From Pseudomonas farsensis (GTDB lineage: Bacteria > Pseudomonadota > Gammaproteobacteria > Pseudomonadales > Pseudomonadaceae), in assembly GCF_014268805.2 (NCBI RefSeq), contig NZ_JABWRF020000001.1, forward strand, positions 2,023,792 through 2,087,791: a stretch of DNA of 64,000 nt, read 5' to 3'. The notes below the pieces were generated by a model, which had not been told where the DNA came from, did no database searches, and saw nothing but the letters and a program-made list of their open reading frames with translations. The position numbers and the translations under genes are program-made. Shown here piece by piece: positions 11,052-19,051 of the stretch; within the stretch, counting starts at the first letter, position 1; each line of letters begins with the position of its first letter.

Positions 11052-12029
11052 TCACTTGTATTCGATCAGCGTCGATTGGCCGGCACGCAGCCGCTGCCAC
11101 CAGAACTTTAGCTGCCCAAGCATTTCTGGGAATTTGCCCAGCACCAGAAACAGCGCCTGCAAGGTATTTTCCCGGAGCGAGCGCGCCCCTCGCCGGGCCA
11201 GACGCAGCACTTGCAGCGGGTACACCAGAGCCAGCAACAGCGCCCACGGCCCAAGGGCCGCGCAGGCCAGCACTATCAGCAGCGGAATACCTAACCCCCA
11301 TAGCCAGGCCCGGCGCGATTCCCGCAGCCAGTGGCGCTCGGGCGGCGCACCATGCAAAAAGACCCCTTCGGCGTAGGCATGGCCGGCGCGCAGGCTGCGC
11401 CGCCACCACTGCCCGAAGCGGGTCATGGCGGCGTCGTGCAGGGTCATTTCTTCGCCCAGGCGCCAGACTTTCCAGCCCGCAGCGCGCAGGCGCACGCACA
11501 GCTCGGGCTCTTCGCCGGCAATCAGCCCGGCGCGGTAGCCGCCCACGGCGCTGAACGCCTCGGCGCGCATCAGCGCATCGCCGCCACAGGCGCGCGCCTC
11601 GCCGGTTGGGGTGTCCCACTCAAGGTCGCACAGCAGGTTGTAGATAGATGCCTGTGGGAAACGCTCACGGCGCCGGCCGCACACCACTGCCACCTGCGGG
11701 TGGGCCAGCAGAAACGCCTGGGCGCTGAGCAGCCAGCCGGGGACCACTTCGCAATCGCCATCGACAAATTGCACCCAGCGCAGCCCCGGCAATACCTTTT
11801 GCAAGCGGGCAAAGCCTTCGTTGCGGGCGCGGGCGGCGGTGAACGGCTGGGCCATGTCCAGTGCCAGCACCTCAGCCCCCAGCGCTGCAGCACGCTGCGC
11901 CGAGCCATCGCTGGAGCCGGAATCGACATACACCACCTGCTCGGCGCTGCCGATCAGCGAGGCCAGGCAGCGCTCAAGGCGCGCACCCTCGTTGCGGCCG
12001 ATCACCACCACCCCGATGCCGTTGGCCAT
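11052..12029 (-). CDS. Glycosyltransferase family 2
   Basis: 325 residues. A GT-A fold is indicated by VVVIGRNEGARLERCLASL at the N-terminus, VYVDSGSSDGS (donor-binding Asp) near 35, and the DxD-type QFVDGDCEVVPGW near 88, followed by CGGDALMRAEAF. Two hydrophobic stretches near residues 245-285 probably anchor the C-terminus to the membrane. It presumably adds one sugar of the EPS unit from a nucleotide-sugar donor. It lies three bases after the acyltransferase before it and seven before the VirK-like gene. Confidence 0.87.
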   Translation of the reverse strand: MANGIGVVVIGRNEGARLERCLASLIGSAEQVVYVDSGSSDGSAQRAAALGAEVLALDMAQPFTAARARNEGFARLQKVLPGLRWVQFVDGDCEVVPGWLLSAQAFLLAHPQVAVVCGRRRERFPQASIYNLLCDLEWDTPTGEARACGGDALMRAEAFSAVGGYRAGLIAGEEPELCVRLRAAGWKVWRLGEEMTLHDAAMTRFGQWWRRSLRAGHAYAEGVFLHGAPPERHWLRESRRAWLWGLGIPLLIVLACAALGPWALLLALVYPLQVLRLARRGARSLRENTLQALFLVLGKFPEMLGQLKFWWQRLRAGQSTLIEYK

Positions 12030-12032
12030 GGC

Positions 12033-12551
12033 CTAGACCACCGCTTCGCGGGGCTTGAGTGCCTTGACCACAGCCGGCACGCCCACTGCCATACAGTTGT
12101 CCGGCACATCCACCAGCACCACGGCGTTGGCACCGATCACCACGTTGTCGCCGATGCGGATGTTGCCGAGGATCTTGGCCCCGGTGCCGATATCGACATT
12201 GTTGCCAAACACCGGTGCACAGGGATCACTGACGTTCTTCAGGCCCACCACCACACCGTTGCGAATGCGGCAGTCGTCGCCAAACCGGGCATAGCCGCTG
12301 ACGATGATGCCGCCAAAGTGGTCGATGACGAAGTTGCGGCCGATCTGCGCCTCGCAAGGCAGCTCGACCCCGGTCAATATCTGCACCAGTTTGAACAGCA
12401 CCTTGTAGACCAGCGACAGCAGCTTGCGCAGCAACGCCGGGCGCACGCCATAACGCCAGCGGCCAAAGCGGTAAACCAGCAGCACCCAGAAGCCTTGGGC
12501 GCCCCAATCGCCACCATGGGCACGCAAGTCAGCGCGAACGTTGTCGAACAT
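12033..12551 (-). CDS. Serine-acetyltransferase-like hexapeptide acyltransferase
   Basis: 172 residues from ATG 12551 (MFDNVRADLRAHGG), chosen because AGGTGA lies seven bases upstream; a GTG three codons earlier abuts the previous stop. The left-handed beta-helix is visible as hexapeptide repeats (IGRNFVIDHFGGIIVSGYA, then VVGLKN, IGTGAKILGNIRIG, VVIGANAVVLVDVPD). The conserved His in IDHFGG matches the CysE catalytic His. CysE-like proteins in EPS loci usually O-acetylate the polysaccharide, so that role is preferred to cysteine synthesis. The gene follows a GT2 gene directly (stop TAG at 12561-12563). Confidence 0.82.
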   Translation of the reverse strand: MFDNVRADLRAHGGDWGAQGFWVLLVYRFGRWRYGVRPALLRKLLSLVYKVLFKLVQILTGVELPCEAQIGRNFVIDHFGGIIVSGYARFGDDCRIRNGVVVGLKNVSDPCAPVFGNNVDIGTGAKILGNIRIGDNVVIGANAVVLVDVPDNCMAVGVPAVVKALKPREAVV

Positions 12552-12560
12552 GGTGTTCAC

Positions 12561-13517
12561 CTAGCGTGTGGGTTGGCTTGCAAAACGGGTGGCAAACAAC
12601 AGCCCCCAGGTCGCTCTGGTATGCCGCCAGCAGGCCTGGACAGCCGGCCAGCCACGGCGCTTGAGCAATGCCTTGAGCGCCAGTACGGCATCGCCAAGGC
12701 TGACCAGCAACATGTGCAGGGCCAGCCCCGACACGCCATGGTGCTTGCGAAAGTACAGCAGCTCGCTTTCGATCTGGTACGCCGAGATCTGCCGGCTGGC
12801 GGCTTCGAGTTCGGCCACGGACTTGGAGCTTTCACCGCCGATATGCACAACAGTGGTGTGCGGGTAGAACACCACTTTCCAGCCGGCGGCCTTGACCCGC
12901 TTGCAGTGGTCGACCTCCTCGTAATAAAGGAAGTAGCGCGGGTCGAACAACCCCACCTGTTCGAGCACTTCGCGGCGCACCAGGTAGAAACACCCCGGCA
13001 GCCAGTCACATTCGCGCACCGAGGCGTGGTCCCAGTCCATGTCATCGACCATTTTCAGCCCTGGCATGAAACGCCCAAGCCCGGTACGGCTGGCAAACAC
13101 GTTGAGCGGCGTTGGGAAGTAGCGGCACGATGGCTGCAAGTCGCCGTCACGCCCCTCCAGGCGCACGCCCAGCACTCCGCAGTCGGGGTGGGTATCCATG
13201 TAGTCGAGGGTCTTGGCCAGGCTATCGGGGGCGACGAATGCATCGGTATTGAGCAACAAGGCATAGCGCCCGCGCAGATGGTCGAGCAACTGGTTGTTGG
13301 CGCGGCCAAAGCCAACATTGCGGGTGTTGCTAAGCAGCAGCGCCTCAGGGCACACCTGGGCCAGGCGCGCCAGCGAATCGTCGGCTGAGGCGTTGTCCAC
13401 TACCAAGTAACTTGCCAGCGCTTCACTGCCGGCGCGGCGCAAGGCGTCGAACATCGGCTGCAGCAGGGCCGCCGTGTTGAAGTTGACCACCATCACATCG
13501 ACGGGTTTGTCAGTCAT
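12561..13517 (-). CDS. Rhamnosyltransferase-type glycosyltransferase family 2
   Basis: 318 residues from ATG 13517 (MTDKPVDVMVVNFNTAAL), chosen because the longer frame upstream has no transferase character and overlaps the preceding gene heavily. GT-A signatures: VMVVNFN, YLVVDNASADDSLARL (about 36), LLLNTDAFVAPDSL (DxD equivalent, about 90), and later PGCFYLVRREVLEQVG with YYEEVDHCKR. These match WcaA/RfbN-like rhamnosyl or galactosyl transferases. The start overlaps the preceding acyltransferase stop by eight bases, implying coupled translation. Substrate is unknown. Confidence 0.87.
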   Translation of the reverse strand: MTDKPVDVMVVNFNTAALLQPMFDALRRAGSEALASYLVVDNASADDSLARLAQVCPEALLLSNTRNVGFGRANNQLLDHLRGRYALLLNTDAFVAPDSLAKTLDYMDTHPDCGVLGVRLEGRDGDLQPSCRYFPTPLNVFASRTGLGRFMPGLKMVDDMDWDHASVRECDWLPGCFYLVRREVLEQVGLFDPRYFLYYEEVDHCKRVKAAGWKVVFYPHTTVVHIGGESSKSVAELEAASRQISAYQIESELLYFRKHHGVSGLALHMLLVSLGDAVLALKALLKRRGWPAVQACWRHTRATWGLLFATRFASQPTR

Positions 13518-14127
13518 TGCCCGCGTCCCCGAAGAAGTATTCCTGCCGGCGCCGGGCCAGCACCGGTTCGAGCAGTGGGTCAAATGAGCCGTTGCGCTGT
13601 TCCAGCAGGTCGTTCCATGGGTAACTGGCGCAGCGTGCCTCGACCCGTGCCACCAGCTCATCGGTGGTGCAGATGAACTTGGCCGGGTTGCCACCGACTA
13701 CGGTGCCGGGCAGTACGTCCTTGGTCACCACGGCCCCAGCAGCGACAATCGCGTTGGGCCCAATGGTCACCCGTGGCATGACAATGGCGCCGTGGCCAAT
13801 GAACGAGTTGTCGCGCACATCGATAAAACCCACCGAATCCAGGTGCTTGCCATACGACAGTTCGATCAGCGCGACCACGCCGTCGTGGCCGATCAGCGTG
13901 CAATCAGACAAGCCGACGTTGGTGCCGATACGGGTCAAAGCCGGGTCGGTGACATTGCAGCCGGTGTTCATGTGGAAGTTCGAGCCCACCGAGTAAAACC
14001 TGCCCCAGCGCGCCTGGTACTCGCCCCAGGCACGCGGCGTGGGGTTGCAGAAACGCTTGAAGCTCGGGCCGCAACGCCCGGTCGCCAGGGCGTAATCGCC
14101 CAGTGTCTTGCGTATCCATCCAAACAT
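13510..14127 (-). CDS. Hexapeptide-repeat acyltransferase (EPS modification)
   Basis: 205 residues from ATG 14127 (MFGWIRKTLGDYALATG). An upstream in-frame extension to 14226 exists but shows no family similarity. The centre carries left-handed beta-helix hexads: TRIGTNVGLSDCTLIGHDG, then IDVRDNSFIGHGAIVMPRVTIG, and a closing VVGGNPAKFI characteristic of this acyltransferase class. It likely transfers an acetyl or similar group from acyl-CoA to a sugar of the repeat unit. Two hexapeptide acyltransferases in one operon suggest two distinct decoration steps. Confidence 0.82.
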   Translation of the reverse strand: MFGWIRKTLGDYALATGRCGPSFKRFCNPTPRAWGEYQARWGRFYSVGSNFHMNTGCNVTDPALTRIGTNVGLSDCTLIGHDGVVALIELSYGKHLDSVGFIDVRDNSFIGHGAIVMPRVTIGPNAIVAAGAVVTKDVLPGTVVGGNPAKFICTTDELVARVEARCASYPWNDLLEQRNGSFDPLLEPVLARRRQEYFFGDAGND

Positions 14128-14233
14128 ACGGCTAGCCTCGTACGGTCGTTGACTGTCCCTGAGGCGAGTCTGGTCGGGTATTCCTGAACGTGACCACATC
14201 GCACTCAATCCCTGTTTGCATCCCATTGCCCTG

Positions 14234-15691
14234 TCAGGCAGTCGTTGCCTTCATCTGCTGGTTGAGGTGGTCGGCCAGGCGCAGCGCGAACTGCAGCAGC
14301 GGCATGGTCGGGTTGGCGGCGCCCCCGGTGGCGAAGATGCTGCTGCCGGCGATATGCAGGTTGGCGGTGCCGAACACCTTGCACTGTTCATCCACCACGC
14401 CATGCTCGGGGCTGGCCGCCATGCGTGTGGTGCCCATGTGGTGGGCGTGTGGTTCGAGCTTGAGTGGCTGTTCGGTGTCGTACACGAACGGGTTCAGCTT
14501 GACGAAGCCAAGGTCGGCCTCGGCAAACTGTTTGGCAAGCTCGGTGCCGATGCACTTGATGGTATGGCGGTCGGCATCGCTCAACGCCCAGTGCATGTTC
14601 AAGGTGGCAACCCCCAGCGCGTCCTTTTGCTCGTGCAGCGTGAGCCGGCTGTCGCGGTTTGGGAATTGCTCGATCAGGGTGCTCAGCAGGCCGTCGCCTG
14701 GGCAACTGAAGCTTGCAATGAAGTCGATCTTGCTGGCCATGCCGGTATCGCAGGCCAGGTTCTCCAGAAAGCGCTTGACCTCGGCGGTGCGGCCGTAGGC
14801 TTGTACGGCATCAAGCACCGTGGCGGTGACGTTGCCTTTACCAGACTGGTACTCGCTGACGAAGGCGTCGCTGGTGTAGTACTGGCGGGTGGTGGTGCTC
14901 TCGCCGCTCTTGAGGATGAACGTGCCCATCTCGACGTTCATGTGGTCCATGAAGCAGCGCCCCACCAGGCCATCTCCGGTGACCACGCCGGCTGCGCGCA
15001 GCGATGCGCTGTTGAGCAATTGCCGGGCGTTTTCCAGGGCACCCATGGCCAGGATGAACTGTTTGGCCTGCACTCGTTCACGGCGCAGGTCGTAGTCGGA
15101 CACGACCGCCGCCGTTACCCGCCCGCTGCCTTGGTCGAACTCAAGGTCGACGCAATTGCAGTTGATGAACACATCCAGGCCGGGGGTGTCTTCAAGCGCC
15201 TTGGCGTACTTCTGTGCAAAGCGCGTCGGCGTGCTGAGCAGAAAGCGGTCGGCATCGAACTCGCCGCCATCGAGCCCTGGGTTGATGGCCTTGAAATCTT
15301 CGCCCTCGGGCAGGTCGACGATGGCCCGGGCCTGTGGCAGGTAGCGCTCGATGTCGGCGTAGCTGATCGGCCAGCCAGGCAGGCCAACGGGCGGTTTTGC
15401 GGCAAAGTCGGAGGCATCGAACGGCCGGCAGCGCCCGGCCCAGTGGTTGGAGGTGCCACCCAGAAAGCGCAGCCGGGTTTCGCCTGCGTACATCTCAAGG
15501 CCACTGGAGGTGCAGTGGTAAAGCGCCTGGGAGTGCGCGGAATATTCCCGCCCGCCGCCCTCGGCGAGCAGTACCCGCCAGCCCGCCTCGGCCAGGCGCA
15601 ACGCCAAGGTTATGCCGGCCGGGCCAGCACCAAGAATGCAGAAATCATATGACCCGCCAAGCGTCTTTTGGCTCTGGTAGTCCTTGATCAT
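14234..15691 (-). CDS. GMC-family FAD oxidoreductase in EPS operon
   Basis: 485 residues. The N-terminal FAD-binding Rossmann motif is ILGAGPAGITLALRLAEAG (about 19-37) with the acidic LAEGGG strand end. The C-terminal GMC signature contains His417-His418 in HAHHMGTTRM, then IAGSSIFATGGAANPTMPL (Asn460), matching the catalytic His/Asn region of choline/glucose-methanol-choline enzymes. Members oxidise alcohols or sugar hydroxyls. No signal peptide is visible on this protein. Its start overlaps the stop of a small protein with a Tat-like signal by four bases (ATGA), suggesting the two form a unit. In an EPS operon it could oxidise a sugar residue or nucleotide sugar; substrate and compartment are unknown. 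Confidence 0.85.
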   Translation of the reverse strand: MIKDYQSQKTLGGSYDFCILGAGPAGITLALRLAEAGWRVLLAEGGGREYSAHSQALYHCTSSGLEMYAGETRLRFLGGTSNHWAGRCRPFDASDFAAKPPVGLPGWPISYADIERYLPQARAIVDLPEGEDFKAINPGLDGGEFDADRFLLSTPTRFAQKYAKALEDTPGLDVFINCNCVDLEFDQGSGRVTAAVVSDYDLRRERVQAKQFILAMGALENARQLLNSASLRAAGVVTGDGLVGRCFMDHMNVEMGTFILKSGESTTTRQYYTSDAFVSEYQSGKGNVTATVLDAVQAYGRTAEVKRFLENLACDTGMASKIDFIASFSCPGDGLLSTLIEQFPNRDSRLTLHEQKDALGVATLNMHWALSDADRHTIKCIGTELAKQFAEADLGFVKLNPFVYDTEQPLKLEPHAHHMGTTRMAASPEHGVVDEQCKVFGTANLHIAGSSIFATGGAANPTMPLLQFALRLADHLNQQMKATTA

Positions 15692-15933
15692 GGCTGGTTG
15701 TCCCGCAGGTAGCGCGATGGCAGCACCCAGCCGTTGACCACCACAAAGCCACCCTTGCCTTGGGCGCCCTTGCGTTCGCCTTCACCGGCTTGCGCAGCGC
15801 CCACGCTTGCGCCAAACAGCCAGGCGCCAGCGCCCAGCAACACCGTGTTGCGCATGAACAGCCTGCGCCCCGATAGCCCGGAACAATACTGAAGTTTGCC
15901 CATGATCCCGGCCCCATACCTAATGATCGTCAC
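15688..15933 (-). CDS. Small protein with Tat-like signal, partner of the GMC oxidoreductase
   Basis: Up to 81 residues (ATG 15933; an internal ATG at 15903 would give 71). The segment SGRRLFMRNTVLLGAGAWLF holds a twin-arginine pair, a hydrophobic core and a following GAAQA cleavage-like site. The mature part would be about 30 residues: Gly/Lys-rich, then FVVVNGWVLPSRYLRD. I do not recognise the family. The four-base overlap with the GMC gene argues for a stoichiometric partner, as small Tat subunits accompany some periplasmic dehydrogenases. Export of the enzyme by hitch-hiking is inference. Confidence 0.6.
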   Translation of the reverse strand: MTIIRYGAGIMGKLQYCSGLSGRRLFMRNTVLLGAGAWLFGASVGAAQAGEGERKGAQGKGGFVVVNGWVLPSRYLRDNQP

Positions 15934-15985
15934 TCTGCGGTGGCGCTGTACCGCGCCGACCGCTGCCCCCGAAAAAACGCGTGTT

Positions 15986-17362
15986 TCACAGCCAGTTGAA
16001 CAAATGTGTCAGCAACATCCCGCACAGCGCGCCAGCGCCGAGCATCGGCAGCACCATCAACTCGCGCTTGAGGCTGAACATGCCCAGTTTGCGGTTGACG
16101 TAGACCACCAGCGCCAAGGTCGGGAAGGTGTGCAGCGCGACGCCCCAGATCGCCCACTGCGTACCGCCCACGGCCAGCAACAGCGGCAGCGCTGTCCATA
16201 GCGTCAGCACGCGGATGATGTTGTCCGCTGCCTGATACTTGGTCAGGCCCAGCGCCAGCCATACCTGGTTGGCCAAGGCGTAGCGCAGGGTAAAGAACGA
16301 CAACGAGAGGATGGCCAGCATGTCGCCGGCGCCCGCATAGCGGTGGTCGTACATCCAGCCGATGAGCAGCGGGCTGGCGGTGAGGAAACCGCCGCAGGCA
16401 AACAACATGACCAGGTCGACCAGCAGCCGAAACCGGTAATACAGGCGTTTGAGGCGTTCGTTGTCACCTGACCGGGCGGCCTCGCTGAACGAGGGCAGCG
16501 CCACCGCACCGACCACCTTCAGCAGGCCGGTCTGGATCGAGCCCAGAATCAGCACGGCAATGGAGTACACGCCAAGCTCGGCCACGGTCATGCTGGCGCC
16601 GAACCAGATGCGGTCGCCGTACATGGCCAGCACCCCCACCATCGACGACAGCAGGATCCAGCGCCCGTAGCTGACCAATTCGGCAAGGGCGCTGCGGTCC
16701 CACTGCAAGCGGTTGGCCGGGCCATGCATGGCAACGTGGCCAAGCACCGTGGTGGTGAGCGCCGCAACCAGCCCAGCGGCGACCAGCGACCAGATTGAAC
16801 GGGTGTAATAGCCAATAACCAGCATTACCACCAGCCCGATCAATTGCGAGGCCAGGTCGATCAGCACCACGCGTTTCTGCTGCAGGGTGCGCACGGCGAT
16901 GTCCATCTTGGTCGATTGCAGGCCGTAGATAATCGCCGAAACCCCGGTCACCGCCAGTACCAGTGGCAACTGCGGGTCGGCATAGGTGGAGCCTACCGGC
17001 CACAGGTTGGCCTGTTGGCTGAACCAGGAGCCAAGTGCCAGCAACAGGGTCAGCCCGAACAAGGCAAAGCCGCGCAGAATCTGCACGGTCCATGCGGTAT
17101 TGAGAAACAGCGGGTCTTCACCGCGCTGGCTTTGGATGATGTTCTGCCGCAGGCCCACATCGGACAACAGGTGCAGCAGCACCGAGACGGTGGTGGCAAT
17201 GACCATGATGCCGAACATTTCCGGCACCAGAATACGCGCGATGATGAGGTTGCCGCCCAGGCGCATGACCTGCGAAGCCAGCAACGACACCACGTTCCAG
17301 GCCCCCGCCCACATGGCACGTCGACGCAGGCTTCCTGCTGCTGGCACATCAATCGACGGCAT
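15986..17362 (-). CDS. Polysaccharide flippase (Wzx-type, MOP superfamily)
   Basis: 458 residues with about 12-14 hydrophobic segments and the family N-terminal pattern RRAMWAGAWNVVSLLASQVMRLGGN. This matches oligosaccharide flippases that move undecaprenyl-PP-linked repeat units across the inner membrane. GLQSTKMDIAVRTLQQKR near 160 and GDNERLKRLYYRFRLLVDL near 310 are characteristic of the class. It is the first gene of the minus-strand EPS operon and is divergent from the polymerase-like gene at 17519, so flipping and polymerisation genes share one control region. Lipid-linked unit specificity is unknown. Confidence 0.88.
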   Translation of the reverse strand: MPSIDVPAAGSLRRRAMWAGAWNVVSLLASQVMRLGGNLIIARILVPEMFGIMVIATTVSVLLHLLSDVGLRQNIIQSQRGEDPLFLNTAWTVQILRGFALFGLTLLLALGSWFSQQANLWPVGSTYADPQLPLVLAVTGVSAIIYGLQSTKMDIAVRTLQQKRVVLIDLASQLIGLVVMLVIGYYTRSIWSLVAAGLVAALTTTVLGHVAMHGPANRLQWDRSALAELVSYGRWILLSSMVGVLAMYGDRIWFGASMTVAELGVYSIAVLILGSIQTGLLKVVGAVALPSFSEAARSGDNERLKRLYYRFRLLVDLVMLFACGGFLTASPLLIGWMYDHRYAGAGDMLAILSLSFFTLRYALANQVWLALGLTKYQAADNIIRVLTLWTALPLLLAVGGTQWAIWGVALHTFPTLALVVYVNRKLGMFSLKRELMVLPMLGAGALCGMLLTHLFNWL

Positions 17363-17518
17363 GGACTGGATCTCTGACTGAAATGGCTAAAGTCACTATA
17401 GTTTCAATCAGCCATGACGCTAGTGGCCCTTTCCCATATCGCCAACACGGCGCGTGGGAACGGGCTTGCGCAGCCTCTGCGGCCCTACCCGCCCACCTGC
17501 AAAAGGTACCCGTTATCC
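17363..17518. promoter_or_regulatory. Divergent control region between flippase and polymerase operons
   Basis: 156 bases separate two divergent starts. Near 17375-17415 there are nested imperfect inverted repeats: ATGGCT (17382) with AGCCAT (about 17409), and GACTGAAA with TTTCAATC, enclosing a TATAGT hexamer that resembles a -10 element. AAAGGT precedes the polymerase ATG at 17519. This arrangement suggests a regulator-bound bidirectional promoter; the regulator is not identified. Confidence 0.45.
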
Positions 17519-19045
17519 ATGCCCGAACATCTGCGAGCATTGGTCGTCATTCTGTTCTTGGCCTGCGTGGTGTTTCTGCTGGCGCGGCGGGCGGCTACCG
17601 ACCTGATCCCCGAAGCGGACTTCAAGCGCCGGCGCAATTTATGGTTTGCGCTGACCCTGCTGGCGTTTTTCTCGTTCAGCTATTGGGTATATGTGGCCAC
17701 CGCCGCCGTGCTGCTGACCTTTGCCGGCAAGCGTGAGCGCAACCCCATGGCGCTGTTCTACATGCTGCTGTTCGTGATTCCGCCGGCTTCGGTGCAGATT
17801 CCGGGCTTTGGCGTGATCAACTACGTGCTCGACCTCAACCATATTCGCCTGCTGGCGCTGTGTGTGCTGCTGCCCGCCTCGCTGGCGCTGGGCCGGCGCA
17901 GTGACACCCTGCCCTTCGGCCGCACCTGGCCAGACCGCCTGCTGCTGGCGGGCATTGTGCTGATGAGCGTGCTGTACCTGCGCGAAACCACCCTCACCGA
18001 CACCTTGCGCCAGGCGTTCTACCTGTATGTCGACGTGTTCCTGCCCTACTACGTGGCCAGCCGTGGCGTGCGCGAGCTGAGTGACTTCAAGGACGCCATG
18101 CTGGCGTTCGTGCTGGCGGCATTCTTGCTGTCGCTGATCGCCGTGGCTGAATACGTGCGGCACTGGCTGCTTTACAGCGCGCTGATGGAAGCCATGGGCG
18201 TGCAATGGAGCATGACCGGCTACCTGTCGCGCGGCGGCTCGCTGCGGGCCAGCGCCACCACCGGCCAAGCCATCGCCCTGGGCTTTGTGATCGCCGTGGC
18301 GATTGGCATGTACCTGTTTTTGCAAAGTTACGTGCGCAGCCGCCTGCAACGGCTGCTGGGCGCGCTGCTGCTGGGCGCCGGGTTGTTCGCGCCGCTCTCG
18401 CGTGGGCCATGGATCGGCGCCGGGGTGATCATTGCCGCGTTCATCGCCACCGGGCGCAATGCGGTCAAGCGCCTGACCATGCTGGCGCTGGCCGGCGTGC
18501 TGGCGATTCCGCTGCTGACCGTGGTGCCTGGCGGCGAAAAGGTGCTCAACCTGCTGCCTTTCATTGGCACCATCGAGAACGAGAACATCACCTACCGCGA
18601 ACGGCTGATCGACAACTCGTGGATCGTCATTCAGCGCAACCCGCTGTTTGGCTCGTTCGACTTCCGCAGTACCCCGGAAATGCAGGCGATGATCCAGGGC
18701 GATGGCATCATCGACATCGTCAACACCTATATCAGCCTGGCCTTGCGCGTGGGCCTGGTAGGGCTGGCGCTATTCGTGGCGTTCTTTGCAAGCGTGCTGC
18801 TGGGCATACGCAAGGCGATGCGCGCCTTCCCCGACAAGGACCACGAAGAGCGCCTGCTGGGCCGGGCGCTGCTGGCGACACTGCTGGGCATCCTGGTGAT
18901 CATCTTCACCGTCAGCAGCATCACGGTGATCCCTATCGTCTATTGGTCGGTTGGCGGGCTTGGGGTGGCGTACATCCAGCGTGTGCGGCAATTGCGCCTG
19001 GCCGAACCCGACCCACTCACCCTCAACCGCCTCCAGGCCAGGTAA
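17519..19045 (+). CDS. O-antigen ligase/polymerase family membrane protein (Wzy-like)
   Basis: 508 residues from ATG 17519 (MPEHLRALVVILFL, AAAGGT 12 bases upstream). It has about 10-12 membrane helices and a long loop that includes the family region with GEKVLNLLPF and TYRERLIDNSWIVIQRNPLFG (about 345-385), the Wzy/WaaL periplasmic loop signature. In this locus it most plausibly polymerises flipped repeat units. It is the first gene of the plus-strand operon; the secreted glycoside hydrolase gene starts six bases after its stop. Ligase versus polymerase cannot be separated by sequence; absence of LPS genes nearby favours polymerase. Confidence 0.82.
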   Translation: MPEHLRALVVILFLACVVFLLARRAATDLIPEADFKRRRNLWFALTLLAFFSFSYWVYVATAAVLLTFAGKRERNPMALFYMLLFVIPPASVQIPGFGVINYVLDLNHIRLLALCVLLPASLALGRRSDTLPFGRTWPDRLLLAGIVLMSVLYLRETTLTDTLRQAFYLYVDVFLPYYVASRGVRELSDFKDAMLAFVLAAFLLSLIAVAEYVRHWLLYSALMEAMGVQWSMTGYLSRGGSLRASATTGQAIALGFVIAVAIGMYLFLQSYVRSRLQRLLGALLLGAGLFAPLSRGPWIGAGVIIAAFIATGRNAVKRLTMLALAGVLAIPLLTVVPGGEKVLNLLPFIGTIENENITYRERLIDNSWIVIQRNPLFGSFDFRSTPEMQAMIQGDGIIDIVNTYISLALRVGLVGLALFVAFFASVLLGIRKAMRAFPDKDHEERLLGRALLATLLGILVIIFTVSSITVIPIVYWSVGGLGVAYIQRVRQLRLAEPDPLTLNRLQAR

Positions 19046-19051
19046 CCCGCC

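Noticed and set aside
11331..13388. Long 685-residue plus-strand frame across glycosyltransferase genes
   Set aside because: Shadow of well-supported minus-strand genes; His/Gln-rich composition typical of antisense frames.
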